A DNA stretch of 64,000 nt from Dyadobacter fermentans DSM 18053 (GCF_000023125.1 NC_013037.1:1178001-1242000), one strand, 5' to 3'; counted from the first letter of the stretch, positions 1 to 9,722 are shown. Notes: a model not told the origin generated them from the sequence alone. Made by a program: numbers and translations.

Positions 1-37
1 CATAGCCATTCACCCTGAATTTGACCCATTAGATGTG

Positions 38-3000
38 ATGAAGAAATGTTTTACAATGCTCGTGCTGCTGCTCATGCTGGGTTGCAGTGCGGTTTTTGCC
101 CAAAACAGCCGGATCACCGGGACCGTCACCGGCGACAGCAAGGAAGTGCTGCCCGGCGTGAATGTCCTGGTTAGCGGCACGTCGCAGGGCACCGTTACCG
201 ACTCCGAGGGCAAGTATGCGCTCGAAGCTCCGGCCAAGGCGTCGCTCGTGTTTTCGTTTATTGGCTACACCAGCCAGACTGTGGCCGTAGGCACACGGTC
301 GGTGATCGACATCCAGCTCGTGCAGGAATCCAAGAGCCTAACAGAAGTGGTAGTTACCGCACTGGGTATCAAGCGGGAAGCCAAAACGCTCGGGTACGCC
401 ACAGCCACCGTGAATGCAGACCAGATCTCCACCAACCGCACGCCCAACGTCGTGAGCTCTTTGCAGGGAAAAATGGCGGGTGTGAACATTTCGTCGCTAT
501 CCACCGGCCCGGGAGGCACGGCCAAAATCCGCATTCGCGGGCAGTCGTCGTTCAATGGGCAGAACAACCCGCTCATTGTCGTGAACGGTGTGCCGATCGA
601 TAATTCCAACTTCGCCGGCGGCGGTGACTATGGGCAGCGCTCGGCCAACAATTCCGACGGCGGCGACGGCTTGTCGAGCATTAACCCCGACGATATCGAG
701 TCCATGACGGTGCTCAAAGGCGCCACCGCGGCAGCGCTTTACGGCTCCCGCGCGAAGGACGGGGTGGTGATGATCACCACCAAAACCCGCGGTACCGGGC
801 AGGGGATCGGCGTGGATTATAACCTCAACTTCACCACCGATACGCCGTTGGATTTCACTGATTTTCAGTACGAATATGGCCAGGGAGAAGGCGGAAAACG
901 CCCTACCACCGAAAATCCGACGTCGGGTGTGTGGAGCTTTGGAGAGAAATTCCAGCCGGGCATGACGCAGGTGCTGTTCGACAACGAAACATGGCCCTAT
1001 GAGCCGGTGCGCGGCCGTGTGAAGAAATTCTATCGCACAGGCACGAACATGACCAACACCATCACCGTGTCCAATAATGGCCCCAATGGCGGTTTCAGCC
1101 TTTCGCTCGCGAATACCGACAACCGCGGCATTGTCGAAAACAATAAATTCAACCGCAAGGTGGTGAACCTGGGCTTCACGCAAAACATTTCCAAACGCCT
1201 CACAGCATTCGGAAACGTGAATTATTCCAAGGAAAAGAATGTGAACCCGCCGCAGATCGACGCCCAGGATTTTGCTACTTCCACGGTGATTTTTACATTG
1301 GCTAATTCCATGCCCTTCGAGGCATTGAAACAAAACCAGACACTGCCGAACGGCGATGAGTTCGTGTTTTCAAGGTTTCTGGTGCGGAATAACCCGTATT
1401 ATTCGCTCAGCAAGCATTTCGAGAACATCACCCGCGACCGGCTTTTCGGCAATGTAGCGGTGAAGTACCAGTTTACCGACTGGCTCTACCTGCAACTCCG
1501 GGCGGCGCAGGATTTTTACGTCCGCAACCAGGACTACAACATTCCGAACGGCTATGCGCCCATTGCCAAAGCACCTGTGGGCTATGTAAACGGCTCATTT
1601 ACACAGGATGTACGCCGCAACACCGAGCGTAACCTTGACTTTATTCTCGGCGGCAACCACACATTCGGCAACCTGGGCCTGGATGTGACCCTGGGTGGAA
1701 ACCAGCGCTATGCCCGCATGGATTACAACAGTGTTACCGTGCAGGACTTCATTCAGCCCGGCTTGTACACGGTGATGAACGGACGCGTCAAAAACCCGCT
1801 TTATAACCTGTCCGAAAAGAAGATCAATTCGCTGTACGGAGCGGCTACTATTTCATGGAAAGAGTTCCTCTACCTGAACGTAACGGCCCGAAACGACTGG
1901 TTTTCAACCCTTGCGCCACAAAACCGCAGCATTCTGTATCCTTCGGTAACCGGTAGCTTCATCTTCTCCCAGGCATTCCCGAACCTCCCGGCCTGGATCA
2001 CATTCGGCAAGTTGCGCGCGGCATATGCACAGGTGGGCTCGGATAACGTGAACCCTTACTCGAATGCATTGTATTACGCGGTGGATAACAATTCTTTCCC
2101 TAATCCATCGGGCCAGCTCGTGCCGGTGGGCGGCATTAATGCGTCCCTTGTCCCCAATAAGGACCTGCGTCCGCTGCGCATCAAGGAAGCCGAAGTAGGT
2201 CTGGAAATGAAGTTGTTCAACAATCTCCTGGGTTTTGATTTAACATACTACCACAAAACTACTGACGATCAGATACTTGCAGCGCAGATTTCCGACGCGT
2301 CGTCCTACACCGCGCAGCTCATCAATGTCGGCCGGAGCATGAACCAGGGCATCGAACTGCTGCTCACGGGGTCGCCGGTGAAAACGAAGGATTTCAGCTG
2401 GGATGTGAGTTTCAATGTGTCGTACAATAATTCGAAAGTGCTCAAACTCGGTCTGGCGGAGAAGGATACAGTCATTACCGCAGGTGGAGGTGGTGGCCGC
2501 ACGCTTAATATGGTCGTAGGGAAGCCGCTGGGCCAGCTGTACACGTTCACGTACCTGCGTGACGCGCAGGGCCGGCAGGTGTTCGACAAAAACAGCGGTA
2601 TGCCCATGCGGAACAACACCCTGATGAATGTCGGCAATGCATTGCCGCGGTATTTTGGAGGGATTACCAATACATTCAACTACAAGGGCATTACGCTCTC
2701 CGCGTTGATCGATTTCAAACTGGGGCACAAGATGATTGCCGGACGGAACATCAACTACATGCGTCACGGGCTCTCGAAACGCACGCTGCCCGGCCGCGCC
2801 GAAGGTTTTGTGATCGGTAACGGTGTGAATCCCGATGGCGAGGTGAACCAGACCAAAGCCGCCGTGCAGCCATTCTACGAATCGATCAACCCGCTGGGGA
2901 TCAATGAGGATTTTGTATCGAATGCGGGTTTCTGGAAGCTGCGGCAGCTCACATTGGGCTACGACTTGGGCAAACTGCTGCCTGAAAAATCGTTTGTGAA

Positions 3001-3172
3001 AGGCCTTCGCCTGAGCGCCGTAGCGAACAATGTGCTGGTGATCAAAAAATGGACGGAAAACATGGACCCCGAGGAAGTGCTCAACTCTTCCGACAATGCC
3101 ACCGGCCTCGATTTCTGGCCAGGCTTGCCGCCAACCCGCAGCATTGGTTTTAACCTCAATGTCAAATTCTAA
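38..3172 (+). CDS. SusC/RagA-family TonB-dependent outer-membrane receptor
   Basis: Outer-membrane barrel that would import a glycan or sugar-acid ligand using TonB energy, paired with the SusD lipoprotein 11 bases downstream. The ATG at 38 is preferred over the in-frame GTG at 35 because it gives a compact signal peptide (MKKCFTMLVLLLMLGCSAVFAQ region, residues 1-21). A carboxypeptidase-regulatory-like domain follows at about 25-105 (LPGVNVLVSGTSQGTVTD), then the plug at about 115-245, ending with the SusC signature YGSRAKDGVVMITTK, then the beta-barrel. The protein ends in Phe, usual for outer-membrane barrels. Length of 1044 residues is normal for the family. First gene of the sugar-acid locus; only 37 bases of its upstream region are in the window, so its promoter cannot be judged. 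The ligand is unknown; the neighbours suggest an aldose, aldonate or a glycan that yields them. Confidence 0.93.
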   Translation: MKKCFTMLVLLLMLGCSAVFAQNSRITGTVTGDSKEVLPGVNVLVSGTSQGTVTDSEGKYALEAPAKASLVFSFIGYTSQTVAVGTRSVIDIQLVQESKSLTEVVVTALGIKREAKTLGYATATVNADQISTNRTPNVVSSLQGKMAGVNISSLSTGPGGTAKIRIRGQSSFNGQNNPLIVVNGVPIDNSNFAGGGDYGQRSANNSDGGDGLSSINPDDIESMTVLKGATAAALYGSRAKDGVVMITTKTRGTGQGIGVDYNLNFTTDTPLDFTDFQYEYGQGEGGKRPTTENPTSGVWSFGEKFQPGMTQVLFDNETWPYEPVRGRVKKFYRTGTNMTNTITVSNNGPNGGFSLSLANTDNRGIVENNKFNRKVVNLGFTQNISKRLTAFGNVNYSKEKNVNPPQIDAQDFATSTVIFTLANSMPFEALKQNQTLPNGDEFVFSRFLVRNNPYYSLSKHFENITRDRLFGNVAVKYQFTDWLYLQLRAAQDFYVRNQDYNIPNGYAPIAKAPVGYVNGSFTQDVRRNTERNLDFILGGNHTFGNLGLDVTLGGNQRYARMDYNSVTVQDFIQPGLYTVMNGRVKNPLYNLSEKKINSLYGAATISWKEFLYLNVTARNDWFSTLAPQNRSILYPSVTGSFIFSQAFPNLPAWITFGKLRAAYAQVGSDNVNPYSNALYYAVDNNSFPNPSGQLVPVGGINASLVPNKDLRPLRIKEAEVGLEMKLFNNLLGFDLTYYHKTTDDQILAAQISDASSYTAQLINVGRSMNQGIELLLTGSPVKTKDFSWDVSFNVSYNNSKVLKLGLAEKDTVITAGGGGGRTLNMVVGKPLGQLYTFTYLRDAQGRQVFDKNSGMPMRNNTLMNVGNALPRYFGGITNTFNYKGITLSALIDFKLGHKMIAGRNINYMRHGLSKRTLPGRAEGFVIGNGVNPDGEVNQTKAAVQPFYESINPLGINEDFVSNAGFWKLRQLTLGYDLGKLLPEKSFVKGLRLSAVANNVLVIKKWTENMDPEEVLNSSDNATGLDFWPGLPPTRSIGFNLNVKF

Positions 3173-3183
3173 CCGCCGATCCC

Positions 3184-4725
3184 ATGAAAGCAACTACGAA
3201 ATATATCCTCGCGCTTTTGCTGTCGCTGACGCTCGTCACGGGCTGCGACGAAGGATTCGACGAGATCAATACCAATAAGGTCGACCCGACCTCGCTCGCG
3301 CCGTCGCTGATGCTCAACAAGGCCATCATCGCCACCACTTACCTAGACGGCGTATCGACGCTGGGTATGCTCTGCTACAACTTCGGCATTGTGCAACAGG
3401 TGATTACGCCCTATGGAAGCTCGCTTTCCGGCGGGAATTACAACCAGCTCAACAACTCCAACTCGCCGCTCGTGTGGGTTAATTTTTACAGGAACGTGAT
3501 CAAACAGCTGGTGGCGGTTACCGAGCAAACGAAAGCCGACCCGATGAGCGCCAACATTTACCACGCGGCGCGCATCTGGAAAGCCTACGCGTTCATGATC
3601 CTGACCGATACTTATGGCGATATTCCCTATTTCGATGCGGGAAAAGGCTATATCAGCGAAGAGATCCGCCCGAAATACGATCCGCAGGAAGCCATCTACC
3701 GCGACATTCTCAAAGAGCTCGAAGAAGCTGCCGGAGCGCTCGACACCGCCCAGCCGCCGGTAACTACCGACATCCTTTACGGCGGCAATGTAGCCCGGTG
3801 GAAAAAACTCGGGTACTCGCTCATGCTGCGCGCCGGCATGCGCCTCACCAAGGTTGACTCCGACGGTGCCAAGAATTATGTGGCCAAAGCCGTCGCAGGC
3901 GGCGTTTTTGAAAGCAATGCGGATAACTCCATCATCCGCCACACGGCGATTTATAACAACTACATTGCCAATCACCTCGCGGCGCGTGAAAAGACCAATT
4001 TCTACCTCGCAGCGCCATTTGTGAATTATCTCAAAGAAAACAACGACCCCCGCCTGCCTGTGTTCGCGGTTCGGTATGTAGGCGCAAAGGGCGGCCCGGA
4101 ACAGACCGCCGCACGCGCCTCATCCGATCCGAAAGTGCAGATCGGTATGCCTATGGGCTATAACGATGTGACGATCAACAGCGTACTGGCCGAAAACGGC
4201 GTGGTAAGCCTCTGGGATTTCACGCAGATCAACCTCACCACGGTGCTGAAACTCGATGCGCCCGAATTCCATATTACCTACGCACAAGTGCAGCTGCTCC
4301 TTGCGGAGGCGGCCGTCCGCGGCTGGGTACCGGGCACAGCGGCAGATTATTACGCCAAAGGCATCCGTGCAAACCTCGAACAAATGGCCCTCTACGACCC
4401 AAGCGCTGCGATTAAGGAAGATGCCATTCTCGCCTATCTGAAAGCACACCCGCTGGACGCTGCGAAAGCATTGGAGCAGATCAATACCCAATACTGGGTG
4501 GCGACTTTCCTCGATGGAAACGAGTCGTGGGCCAATTTCCGCCGAAGCGGCTTTCCGGCATTGAAGAAAAACCCTTATCCCGGCTCGGAGATCAAGGAAG
4601 ATTTTATCCGCCGCATGCCTTACCCCGACAGCGAGATTGTGGTGAACCTCCAAAACGTGAACGACGCCAATGCCCGCCAGGGCCCCAACGATCTGAACAC
4701 GAGAATATGGTGGGACAAAAAATAG
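3184..4725 (+). CDS. SusD-like surface lipoprotein (SusD-like_2 type)
   Basis: Surface lipoprotein that caps the SusC barrel and helps capture ligand. The N-terminus is a lipoprotein signal (LTLVTGC, lipidated Cys21) followed by acidic residues, as in exported Bacteroidetes lipoproteins. The motif EINTNKVDP just after it and ILTDTYGDIPYFDA near residue 140 are typical of the shorter SusD-like_2 group rather than classical RagB. C-terminal part contains WANFRRSGFPAL. It sits 11 bases after the SusC gene and 34 bases before the ManD-like gene, so co-transcription is likely. Length 513 is normal. Confidence 0.92.
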   Translation: MKATTKYILALLLSLTLVTGCDEGFDEINTNKVDPTSLAPSLMLNKAIIATTYLDGVSTLGMLCYNFGIVQQVITPYGSSLSGGNYNQLNNSNSPLVWVNFYRNVIKQLVAVTEQTKADPMSANIYHAARIWKAYAFMILTDTYGDIPYFDAGKGYISEEIRPKYDPQEAIYRDILKELEEAAGALDTAQPPVTTDILYGGNVARWKKLGYSLMLRAGMRLTKVDSDGAKNYVAKAVAGGVFESNADNSIIRHTAIYNNYIANHLAAREKTNFYLAAPFVNYLKENNDPRLPVFAVRYVGAKGGPEQTAARASSDPKVQIGMPMGYNDVTINSVLAENGVVSLWDFTQINLTTVLKLDAPEFHITYAQVQLLLAEAAVRGWVPGTAADYYAKGIRANLEQMALYDPSAAIKEDAILAYLKAHPLDAAKALEQINTQYWVATFLDGNESWANFRRSGFPALKKNPYPGSEIKEDFIRRMPYPDSEIVVNLQNVNDANARQGPNDLNTRIWWDKK

Positions 4726-4744
4726 TGTAAGTAAATCTTAAACC

Positions 4745-4756
4745 TTTAAACGTAAA
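4745..4756. promoter_or_regulatory. Candidate LacI-type half-operator upstream of the ManD-like gene
   Basis: TTTAAACGTAAA lies 3 bases before the ATG at 4760. Its reverse complement shares ACGTTTAA with the perfect palindrome at 7164-7175, upstream of the second dehydratase gene. LacI-family operators are palindromes centred on CG, and a LacI regulator is encoded between the two sites. The left half matches well and the right half is degenerate, so this is a weaker site. Function is inferred. Confidence 0.4.
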
Positions 4757-4759
4757 CAA

Positions 4760-6112
4760 ATGAAAGAGAACGGAATGAGTCGTCGCGATACGATGCGGGC
4801 ACTGGGGTTGAGCGGCTCCGCGGGCCTGCTGGGCCTGTTCGGAGGCATTCCCAATGCCCTCGCCGCCGACCGCGAAACACCTCAGTACGCCAAAGCGATG
4901 AAACCCGTGACGATCAAAAGCGTTCGAGCGATTGCCACGGCGCCGCAGGGTTCCAATCTCATCGTGGTGAAAGTCGAAACGTCGGAACCAGGCCTGTACG
5001 GGCTCGGCTGCGCCACATTCACGCAGCGCGCGGAAGTGGTGCTGGTGGCGATCAACACGTATCTCAACGAATTCTGTGCGGGTAAGGACGTCGATAACAT
5101 CGAGGATATGTGGAATGCGGCCTACGTGAGCTCCTACTGGCGCAATGGCCCTGTGCTCAACAATGCATTGAGCGGTCTCGACCAGGCTTTGTGGGATATC
5201 AAGGGAAAACGTGCCGGAATGCCGCTTTACCAGCTGCTGGGCGGAAAATCGCGCTTCGCCGTGCCTTGCTACACGCATGCGAACGGCCGCACGCCCGAGG
5301 AGGTGGTTGAAAGCGTGAAAAAGATCCAGGAACAGGGCTACCGCTACATCCGCATTCAGCAGGGCGGTTACGGGGCGGTCGGCAGCACCACCAAAAAGCC
5401 CGATTTCAAGGAAGCGGGCTTCGGCGGGCCTACCGATAATTACATGGACGAGAATGCTTACCTCAAAGCTATTCCGATCCTCTTCGAAACCGTGCGGAAA
5501 CAATGCGGCGATGAGGTGGAATTGCTGCACGACATTCACGAACGCGTGCAGCCGATGAATGCGATCAATATGATCAAAAAGCTGGAAGATTACCGTCCAT
5601 TCTTCATCGAAGACCCGTTTTCTCCCGAAAATATGAAGTGGTTCAAACTCTTGCGCCAAAGCACTACCGTGCCGCTGGCTATGGGTGAGCTTTTCAACAA
5701 CATCAACGAGTTCCTGGAACCGATGGTGAACCAATGGTTCGACTACATCCGCATCCACGTGTCACAAATCGGCGGCATTACGCCAGCCATGAAAGTGGCG
5801 CGGCTCGGCGAGTGGTTCAATGTGAGAACGGCCTGGCACGGCCCGGGCGACGTGTCGCCGGTAGGCCACTCGGCCCATGCGCATATCGACCTCACGGTGT
5901 GGAACTTCGGGATTCAGGAGGCGGTGCAGTTCAATGAGAAAACACTGGAAGTATTTTCGGGCTGTCCTACCATGAAAAACGGCTACATGTCGGTGAACGA
6001 AGTGCCGGGCATCGGCGTGGATATCAACGAGAAAGCCGCTGCCAAATTCCCGATTACCACGAAATCCAACTGGCAAGTAAGAAAATTTGACGGTACGCTA
6101 ATACGTCCATGA
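4760..6112 (+). CDS. ManD/RspA-like enolase-superfamily sugar-acid dehydratase, Tat-exported
   Basis: Member of the mannonate dehydratase (ManD, RspA) branch of the mandelate racemase/enolase superfamily, which dehydrates D-mannonate or D-gluconate to 2-keto-3-deoxygluconate. Visible catalytic features: metal ligands Asp258, Glu284 and Glu310, the ManD-type His260 in HDIHER, and His360 in TAWHGPGD. The C-terminal part VNEVPGIGVDINEKAA is typical of this branch. The N-terminus carries a twin-arginine signal (SRRDTMRALG, then a hydrophobic stretch to about residue 36), whereas characterised ManD enzymes are cytosolic; export is inferred. 450 residues is the family length plus the signal. Its last bases overlap the lacI start by four (ATGA). 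Substrate could be mannonate, gluconate or another aldonate; sequence alone does not decide. Confidence 0.85.
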   Translation: MKENGMSRRDTMRALGLSGSAGLLGLFGGIPNALAADRETPQYAKAMKPVTIKSVRAIATAPQGSNLIVVKVETSEPGLYGLGCATFTQRAEVVLVAINTYLNEFCAGKDVDNIEDMWNAAYVSSYWRNGPVLNNALSGLDQALWDIKGKRAGMPLYQLLGGKSRFAVPCYTHANGRTPEEVVESVKKIQEQGYRYIRIQQGGYGAVGSTTKKPDFKEAGFGGPTDNYMDENAYLKAIPILFETVRKQCGDEVELLHDIHERVQPMNAINMIKKLEDYRPFFIEDPFSPENMKWFKLLRQSTTVPLAMGELFNNINEFLEPMVNQWFDYIRIHVSQIGGITPAMKVARLGEWFNVRTAWHGPGDVSPVGHSAHAHIDLTVWNFGIQEAVQFNEKTLEVFSGCPTMKNGYMSVNEVPGIGVDINEKAAAKFPITTKSNWQVRKFDGTLIRP

Positions 6113-7146
6113 AAAAAGCATCGCTCAAAGATATTGCACAACAAGCGGGCGTTTCCACGGCCCTGGTTTCCTACGTCCTCAACGGCAAAGAAAAGGAAAC
6201 CAGGGTGGGAGAGGCCATCGCCCAAAAAATCAGGCAGATAGCCAAAGAACTGAACTATCAGCCTAATCATCTTGCCAAAAGCCTCAGAAGCGGCAAGACG
6301 CACACCATCGGGCTCATCATAGCCGATATTTCCAACCCGTTTTTCGCCAACATCGCCCGCGTTGTGGAGGACGAGGCCAAGCGCAACGGGTACACGGTCA
6401 TCATCGGCAGCTGCGACGAGCACGCGGAAAAATCGTGGGATTTGCTGAATGTCCTCATCAACCGGCAGGTGGATGGCTTCATCATCGTGTCCTGCGAAGG
6501 CTCCGAAAACCAGGTGCATTATCTGAAAGAGCGTAACATTCCTTTTGTATTGCTGGACCGCCATTTCCCCGAAATCCAGACCGATTTCGTGGCTACGAAC
6601 AATTACAAAGCCTCCTACGACGCGGGCGTGCACCTCATCCAAAGCGGCTACGAACGGATCGGCATCATGGCCTACAAGTCCAATATGTACCACATGGAAG
6701 AACGTGTGCGCGGGTACAAACACGCCCTACGCGACAACAACATCGAGTTCCGCGACGCCTGGCTGAAAGAAGTCCATTTCGAAACGATGGACAGCGAGGT
6801 AAGGACAGCTATCGACGAAGTACTGGCCTCCGACCAGCGTGTGCAAGCCATGATATTCGCCACTTACGGCCTGGCCATCAATGCATTGAAATATATCAAT
6901 GAGCTGCGGTTAAAAGTACCGTCCGACCTGGCGATCGTCAGTTTCGGGCAGGCGGAGGTTTTCGACCTCTACTATTGCCCGATCACTTACGTGCGCCAGC
7001 CTCTTGAAATGCTGGGCAAAACGTCCGTCGAGTTTCTTCTGAAAAAACTGAAAAACCCGGAGGAGGGCATGAAGCAGATTTTAATGGAAGCCAAGCTTAT
7101 CGCCCGTGAATCGTCAAAGGCGAAAACCGGCGCATTGGAAGGTTGA
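6109..7146 (+). CDS. LacI-family transcriptional regulator
   Basis: DNA-binding repressor or activator responding to a sugar or sugar acid. The helix-turn-helix is at residues 3-25 (LKDIAQQAGVSTALVSYVLNG), with the hinge-helix region NYQPNHLAKSLRSG near residue 50, followed by a periplasmic-binding-protein-like effector domain beginning HTIGLIIADISNPFF. Length 345 is normal. The start overlaps the preceding stop codon by four bases, so translation is probably coupled to the ManD-like gene. Located inside the sugar-acid locus, it is the natural regulator of it; the candidate operators at 4745-4756 and 7164-7175 fit that, but the effector is unknown. Confidence 0.92.
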   Translation: MKKASLKDIAQQAGVSTALVSYVLNGKEKETRVGEAIAQKIRQIAKELNYQPNHLAKSLRSGKTHTIGLIIADISNPFFANIARVVEDEAKRNGYTVIIGSCDEHAEKSWDLLNVLINRQVDGFIIVSCEGSENQVHYLKERNIPFVLLDRHFPEIQTDFVATNNYKASYDAGVHLIQSGYERIGIMAYKSNMYHMEERVRGYKHALRDNNIEFRDAWLKEVHFETMDSEVRTAIDEVLASDQRVQAMIFATYGLAINALKYINELRLKVPSDLAIVSFGQAEVFDLYYCPITYVRQPLEMLGKTSVEFLLKKLKNPEEGMKQILMEAKLIARESSKAKTGALEG

Positions 7147-7163
7147 TTTTTTGGTTTAAATGC

Positions 7164-7175
7164 TTAAACGTTTAA
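7164..7175. promoter_or_regulatory. Perfect LacI-type palindrome upstream of the second dehydratase
   Basis: TTAAACGTTTAA is a perfect 12-bp palindrome with the CG centre characteristic of LacI-family operators. It lies 17 bases after the lacI stop codon and 16 bases before the ATG at 7192, where a bound regulator could block or control transcription into the downstream genes. A related site occurs at 4745-4756. Binding is inferred, not shown. Confidence 0.5.
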
Positions 7176-7191
7176 TGCACAAGTGGTTATT

Positions 7192-8433
7192 ATGCAACGA
7201 AGAAATTTTATTAAAACTGCCTTCCTGGGCACCACAGCGCTTGCGACCGGCTTTCCGTTTGCGGATTCCGGCGCGGCTTCGAAGATGAAGATTACGAAAA
7301 TCCGGTACTATGCGGCGCCGGGTTATAACAAACCGCTCTTTAATCAGGCGCGGGGCATTGTGGAGATCGAAACCGATGGCGGCATTATCGGCATTGGCGA
7401 GGGAGGCTCGAAGGATATGATCGAACAATGCGCACAAATGATGATCGGCGAAGATCCGTTCCGCATCGAGCACATCTGGCAGAATGTCTACCGCGGTATG
7501 TTCTACCCGCCGGGCCGCGAAAAGCTGCATGCATTGGGCGCGCTCGAAATGGCGCTTTGGGACATTAAGGGTAAGGCATTGAATGTGCCGGTATACGAGC
7601 TGCTCGGTGGTGCTACGCGCGATTATGTGGAATGCTACGCGACGGGTTTCCGGGCATCGAAGGCCAAGACCGAGGAGGAGCGCGCCAGGGATTGCATCGA
7701 AGCCGGACTGCGCTCGTACCGCATTGGCCCCACAGGCGGCAACGGCGACCAGCCATTCGATTTTTATGAAAACGTCAAAAAAACGATCGATTTCTGCAAA
7801 CGTATCGACGAGGCCGTTGGCGGAGGCGGGAAATGGGCCATTGACCTCCACACCCGGTTCGATATGACCGACGGCCTTAAGATCTGCAACGCGCTCGAAT
7901 CCCTCGAACCGTATTTCGTGGAGGACATTATCCGCTCGGAAAACCCCTCGGTGTACAAAACGGTGCGCGCGATGACCAAAGTGCCCATTGCCGTGGGTGA
8001 GCAATTCGGCGACCGCTGGGACAGCAATGAGTTCATCGAAAACCGCTGGATCGACTACACCCGTTTCACATTGCCGAACACGGGCGGGATCAGCGAATTT
8101 AAAAAGCTGGCTTCGATGTGCGAAACGCATTATGTGGGCATGATACCGCATTTCACGGGGCCGTTGTCCACGGCTACATTGGTACACGTGCTCGGATCGA
8201 GCAGCCCGGCGCGGGCGCTGATGGAGCTGGGCGGCGGTGAGCCGGAGCGTCCTGCTTACTTCAATGAGGATTATATCAATTTCAAAAACGGCAAGCTGTA
8301 TCTCAACGACGCGCCCGGACTGGGGGTAAAATTCGATCCGAAAAAGGCGACTTTCATCATGGAAGTGAAAGAAAAAACCAAGTTCCCGCACCCGATCCTG
8401 AAAAATCCGGACGGCTCAATCCACAACTGGTAA
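7192..8433 (+). CDS. Mandelate racemase/enolase-family sugar-acid dehydratase, Tat-exported, substrate unassigned
   Basis: Enolase-superfamily enzyme with the two-domain MR fold. Counting from the ATG at 7192, metal ligands are Asp218, Glu244 and Glu270, with His220 in AIDLHTRF and His320 in IPHFTGP as likely acid/base residues. LGALEMALWDIKGKALNVPVYELLGG (quoted by its ends at about residues 115-140) is the conserved capping and barrel segment. ATG 7192 is preferred over the in-frame GTG at 7183 because it puts the Tat motif RRNFIK at residues 3-8. It most resembles acid-sugar dehydratases of the galactonate/mannonate type, but I cannot assign the substrate. It precedes dgoD by four bases, so the two are almost surely co-translated. 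Confidence 0.82.
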   Translation: MQRRNFIKTAFLGTTALATGFPFADSGAASKMKITKIRYYAAPGYNKPLFNQARGIVEIETDGGIIGIGEGGSKDMIEQCAQMMIGEDPFRIEHIWQNVYRGMFYPPGREKLHALGALEMALWDIKGKALNVPVYELLGGATRDYVECYATGFRASKAKTEEERARDCIEAGLRSYRIGPTGGNGDQPFDFYENVKKTIDFCKRIDEAVGGGGKWAIDLHTRFDMTDGLKICNALESLEPYFVEDIIRSENPSVYKTVRAMTKVPIAVGEQFGDRWDSNEFIENRWIDYTRFTLPNTGGISEFKKLASMCETHYVGMIPHFTGPLSTATLVHVLGSSSPARALMELGGGEPERPAYFNEDYINFKNGKLYLNDAPGLGVKFDPKKATFIMEVKEKTKFPHPILKNPDGSIHNW

Positions 8434-8437
8434 TGTT

Positions 8438-9685
8438 ATGAAAACCAACCCTAAATCTACCGCATTGTCCCGCCGCGCGGCCATCCAGTCGGTGCTCGGC
8501 ATTGCCGCGACGGGCACCATGCTGCTGCCGAAATCTTCTTACGCCGCCGCGCCGACGCCGTTCCAGGCCTATGGCAAGGTGAAGATCACCAAACTGGAAA
8601 CATTCCTGGTGAAGCCCCGCTGGATTTTTCTCAAAATCCACACCGACGCGGGCATTGTCGGCCTCGGTGAACCGTTGCTCGAAGGCCGCGCCCTGACCAT
8701 CCAGACGGCCATTAAAGAAGTGGAGCCGTACCTCGTGGGCAAGGACCCGCGCGCGGTGGTGCACCATTGGCAGGCTATTTACCGCCACGCGTTCTACCGC
8801 GGCGGCCCCATTCTCACCAGCGCCCTGAGCGGCATCGATCAGGCATTGTGGGACATTAAGGGCAAGCTCCTGGGCGTACCTGTGCACGAGCTGCTCGGAG
8901 GGCCCACCCGCGACCGCGTCCGGATTTACGGGCGGGCATCCAATGCCGAGGACATGAAAAAGCGGAAGGCCGAGGGGTATACGATCATCAAAACCGGCGT
9001 GGCGAAAAAGAACCCGGCCAACATCGTGGAAAACCCGGCATTCATCAAATTCGCGTCCGACAATTTTGCTTCGCTGCGCGAGGCGGGCGGCCCGGAAATG
9101 GATATCGCCATCGACTTCCACGGCGCGGTGCCGCAGCAGACTTCCAAGGTGCTGATCAAAGAATTGGAACAGTACCAGCCGTTTTTTGTCGAGGAACCAT
9201 GCCAGGCGCAGAATGTGGACACGCTGGTGGACATTGCCAGAGGCACGCACATTCCGATTGCCACAGGAGAGCGGATATTCACCAAATGGGGCTTCCGCGA
9301 AATCCTGGAAAAAGGCGCGGCCAGCATTATCCAGCCCGATTTGTGCCACGCCGGCGGCATTACCGAAGGGCGTATCATCGCCGGGATGGCCGAGGCCTAC
9401 TACATTCCCATTGCCCCGCACAACCCGATGGGCCCCATTTCCCTCGCAACCGGTCTGCAACTGGCCGCCAGCGTGCCCAATTTCCTCGTGCAGGAGCAGG
9501 TGACGCTCGGTGAAGGTTATCTCAAAGAGCCATTCAAACTGCAAAAAGACGGCACGGTGATGGTACCCACCAAACCCGGCCTCGGCGTCGAACTCGATGA
9601 GGACGCATTGAAAGACAAAATAGGCCACGACTGGAAAAACCCTGAAAGCTATAACGCGCTGGACGGGTCGGTGGTGGACTGGTGA
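8438..9685 (+). CDS. dgoD: D-galactonate dehydratase, with an added Tat signal
   Basis: Converts D-galactonate to 2-keto-3-deoxygalactonate, the first step of the De Ley-Doudoroff route. The sequence follows E. coli DgoD closely: RWIFLKIHTDAGIVGLGEP, FYRGGPI, SGIDQALWDIKGK, IQPDLCHAGGITE and APHNPMGPI are all in order. Metal ligands are Asp226, Glu252 and Glu278; Asp301 and His328 form the usual acid/base dyad, and His228 lies in DFHG. Unlike the E. coli enzyme it has about 45 extra N-terminal residues with a twin-arginine motif (SRRAAIQ) and an AxA-like end (SYAAA), which suggests export to the periplasm. dgoK and the KDPGal aldolase lie downstream in the same direction, which supports the assignment. 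Confidence 0.88.
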   Translation: MKTNPKSTALSRRAAIQSVLGIAATGTMLLPKSSYAAAPTPFQAYGKVKITKLETFLVKPRWIFLKIHTDAGIVGLGEPLLEGRALTIQTAIKEVEPYLVGKDPRAVVHHWQAIYRHAFYRGGPILTSALSGIDQALWDIKGKLLGVPVHELLGGPTRDRVRIYGRASNAEDMKKRKAEGYTIIKTGVAKKNPANIVENPAFIKFASDNFASLREAGGPEMDIAIDFHGAVPQQTSKVLIKELEQYQPFFVEEPCQAQNVDTLVDIARGTHIPIATGERIFTKWGFREILEKGAASIIQPDLCHAGGITEGRIIAGMAEAYYIPIAPHNPMGPISLATGLQLAASVPNFLVQEQVTLGEGYLKEPFKLQKDGTVMVPTKPGLGVELDEDALKDKIGHDWKNPESYNALDGSVVDW

Positions 9686-9722
9686 TTTTTATTGTTTTAT
9701 GTAAATCTATCTATTAAAATCC

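Noticed and set aside
497..1333. Long minus-strand frames inside susC-like, gyrA, trehalose and other genes
   Set aside because: They are antisense shadows of GC-rich-codon genes; translations are rich in His, Arg and Val without domain features.
7183..7191. GTG 7183 as start of the second dehydratase
   Set aside because: ATG 7192 places the twin-arginine motif at residues 3-8, the normal position, and avoids three extra residues.
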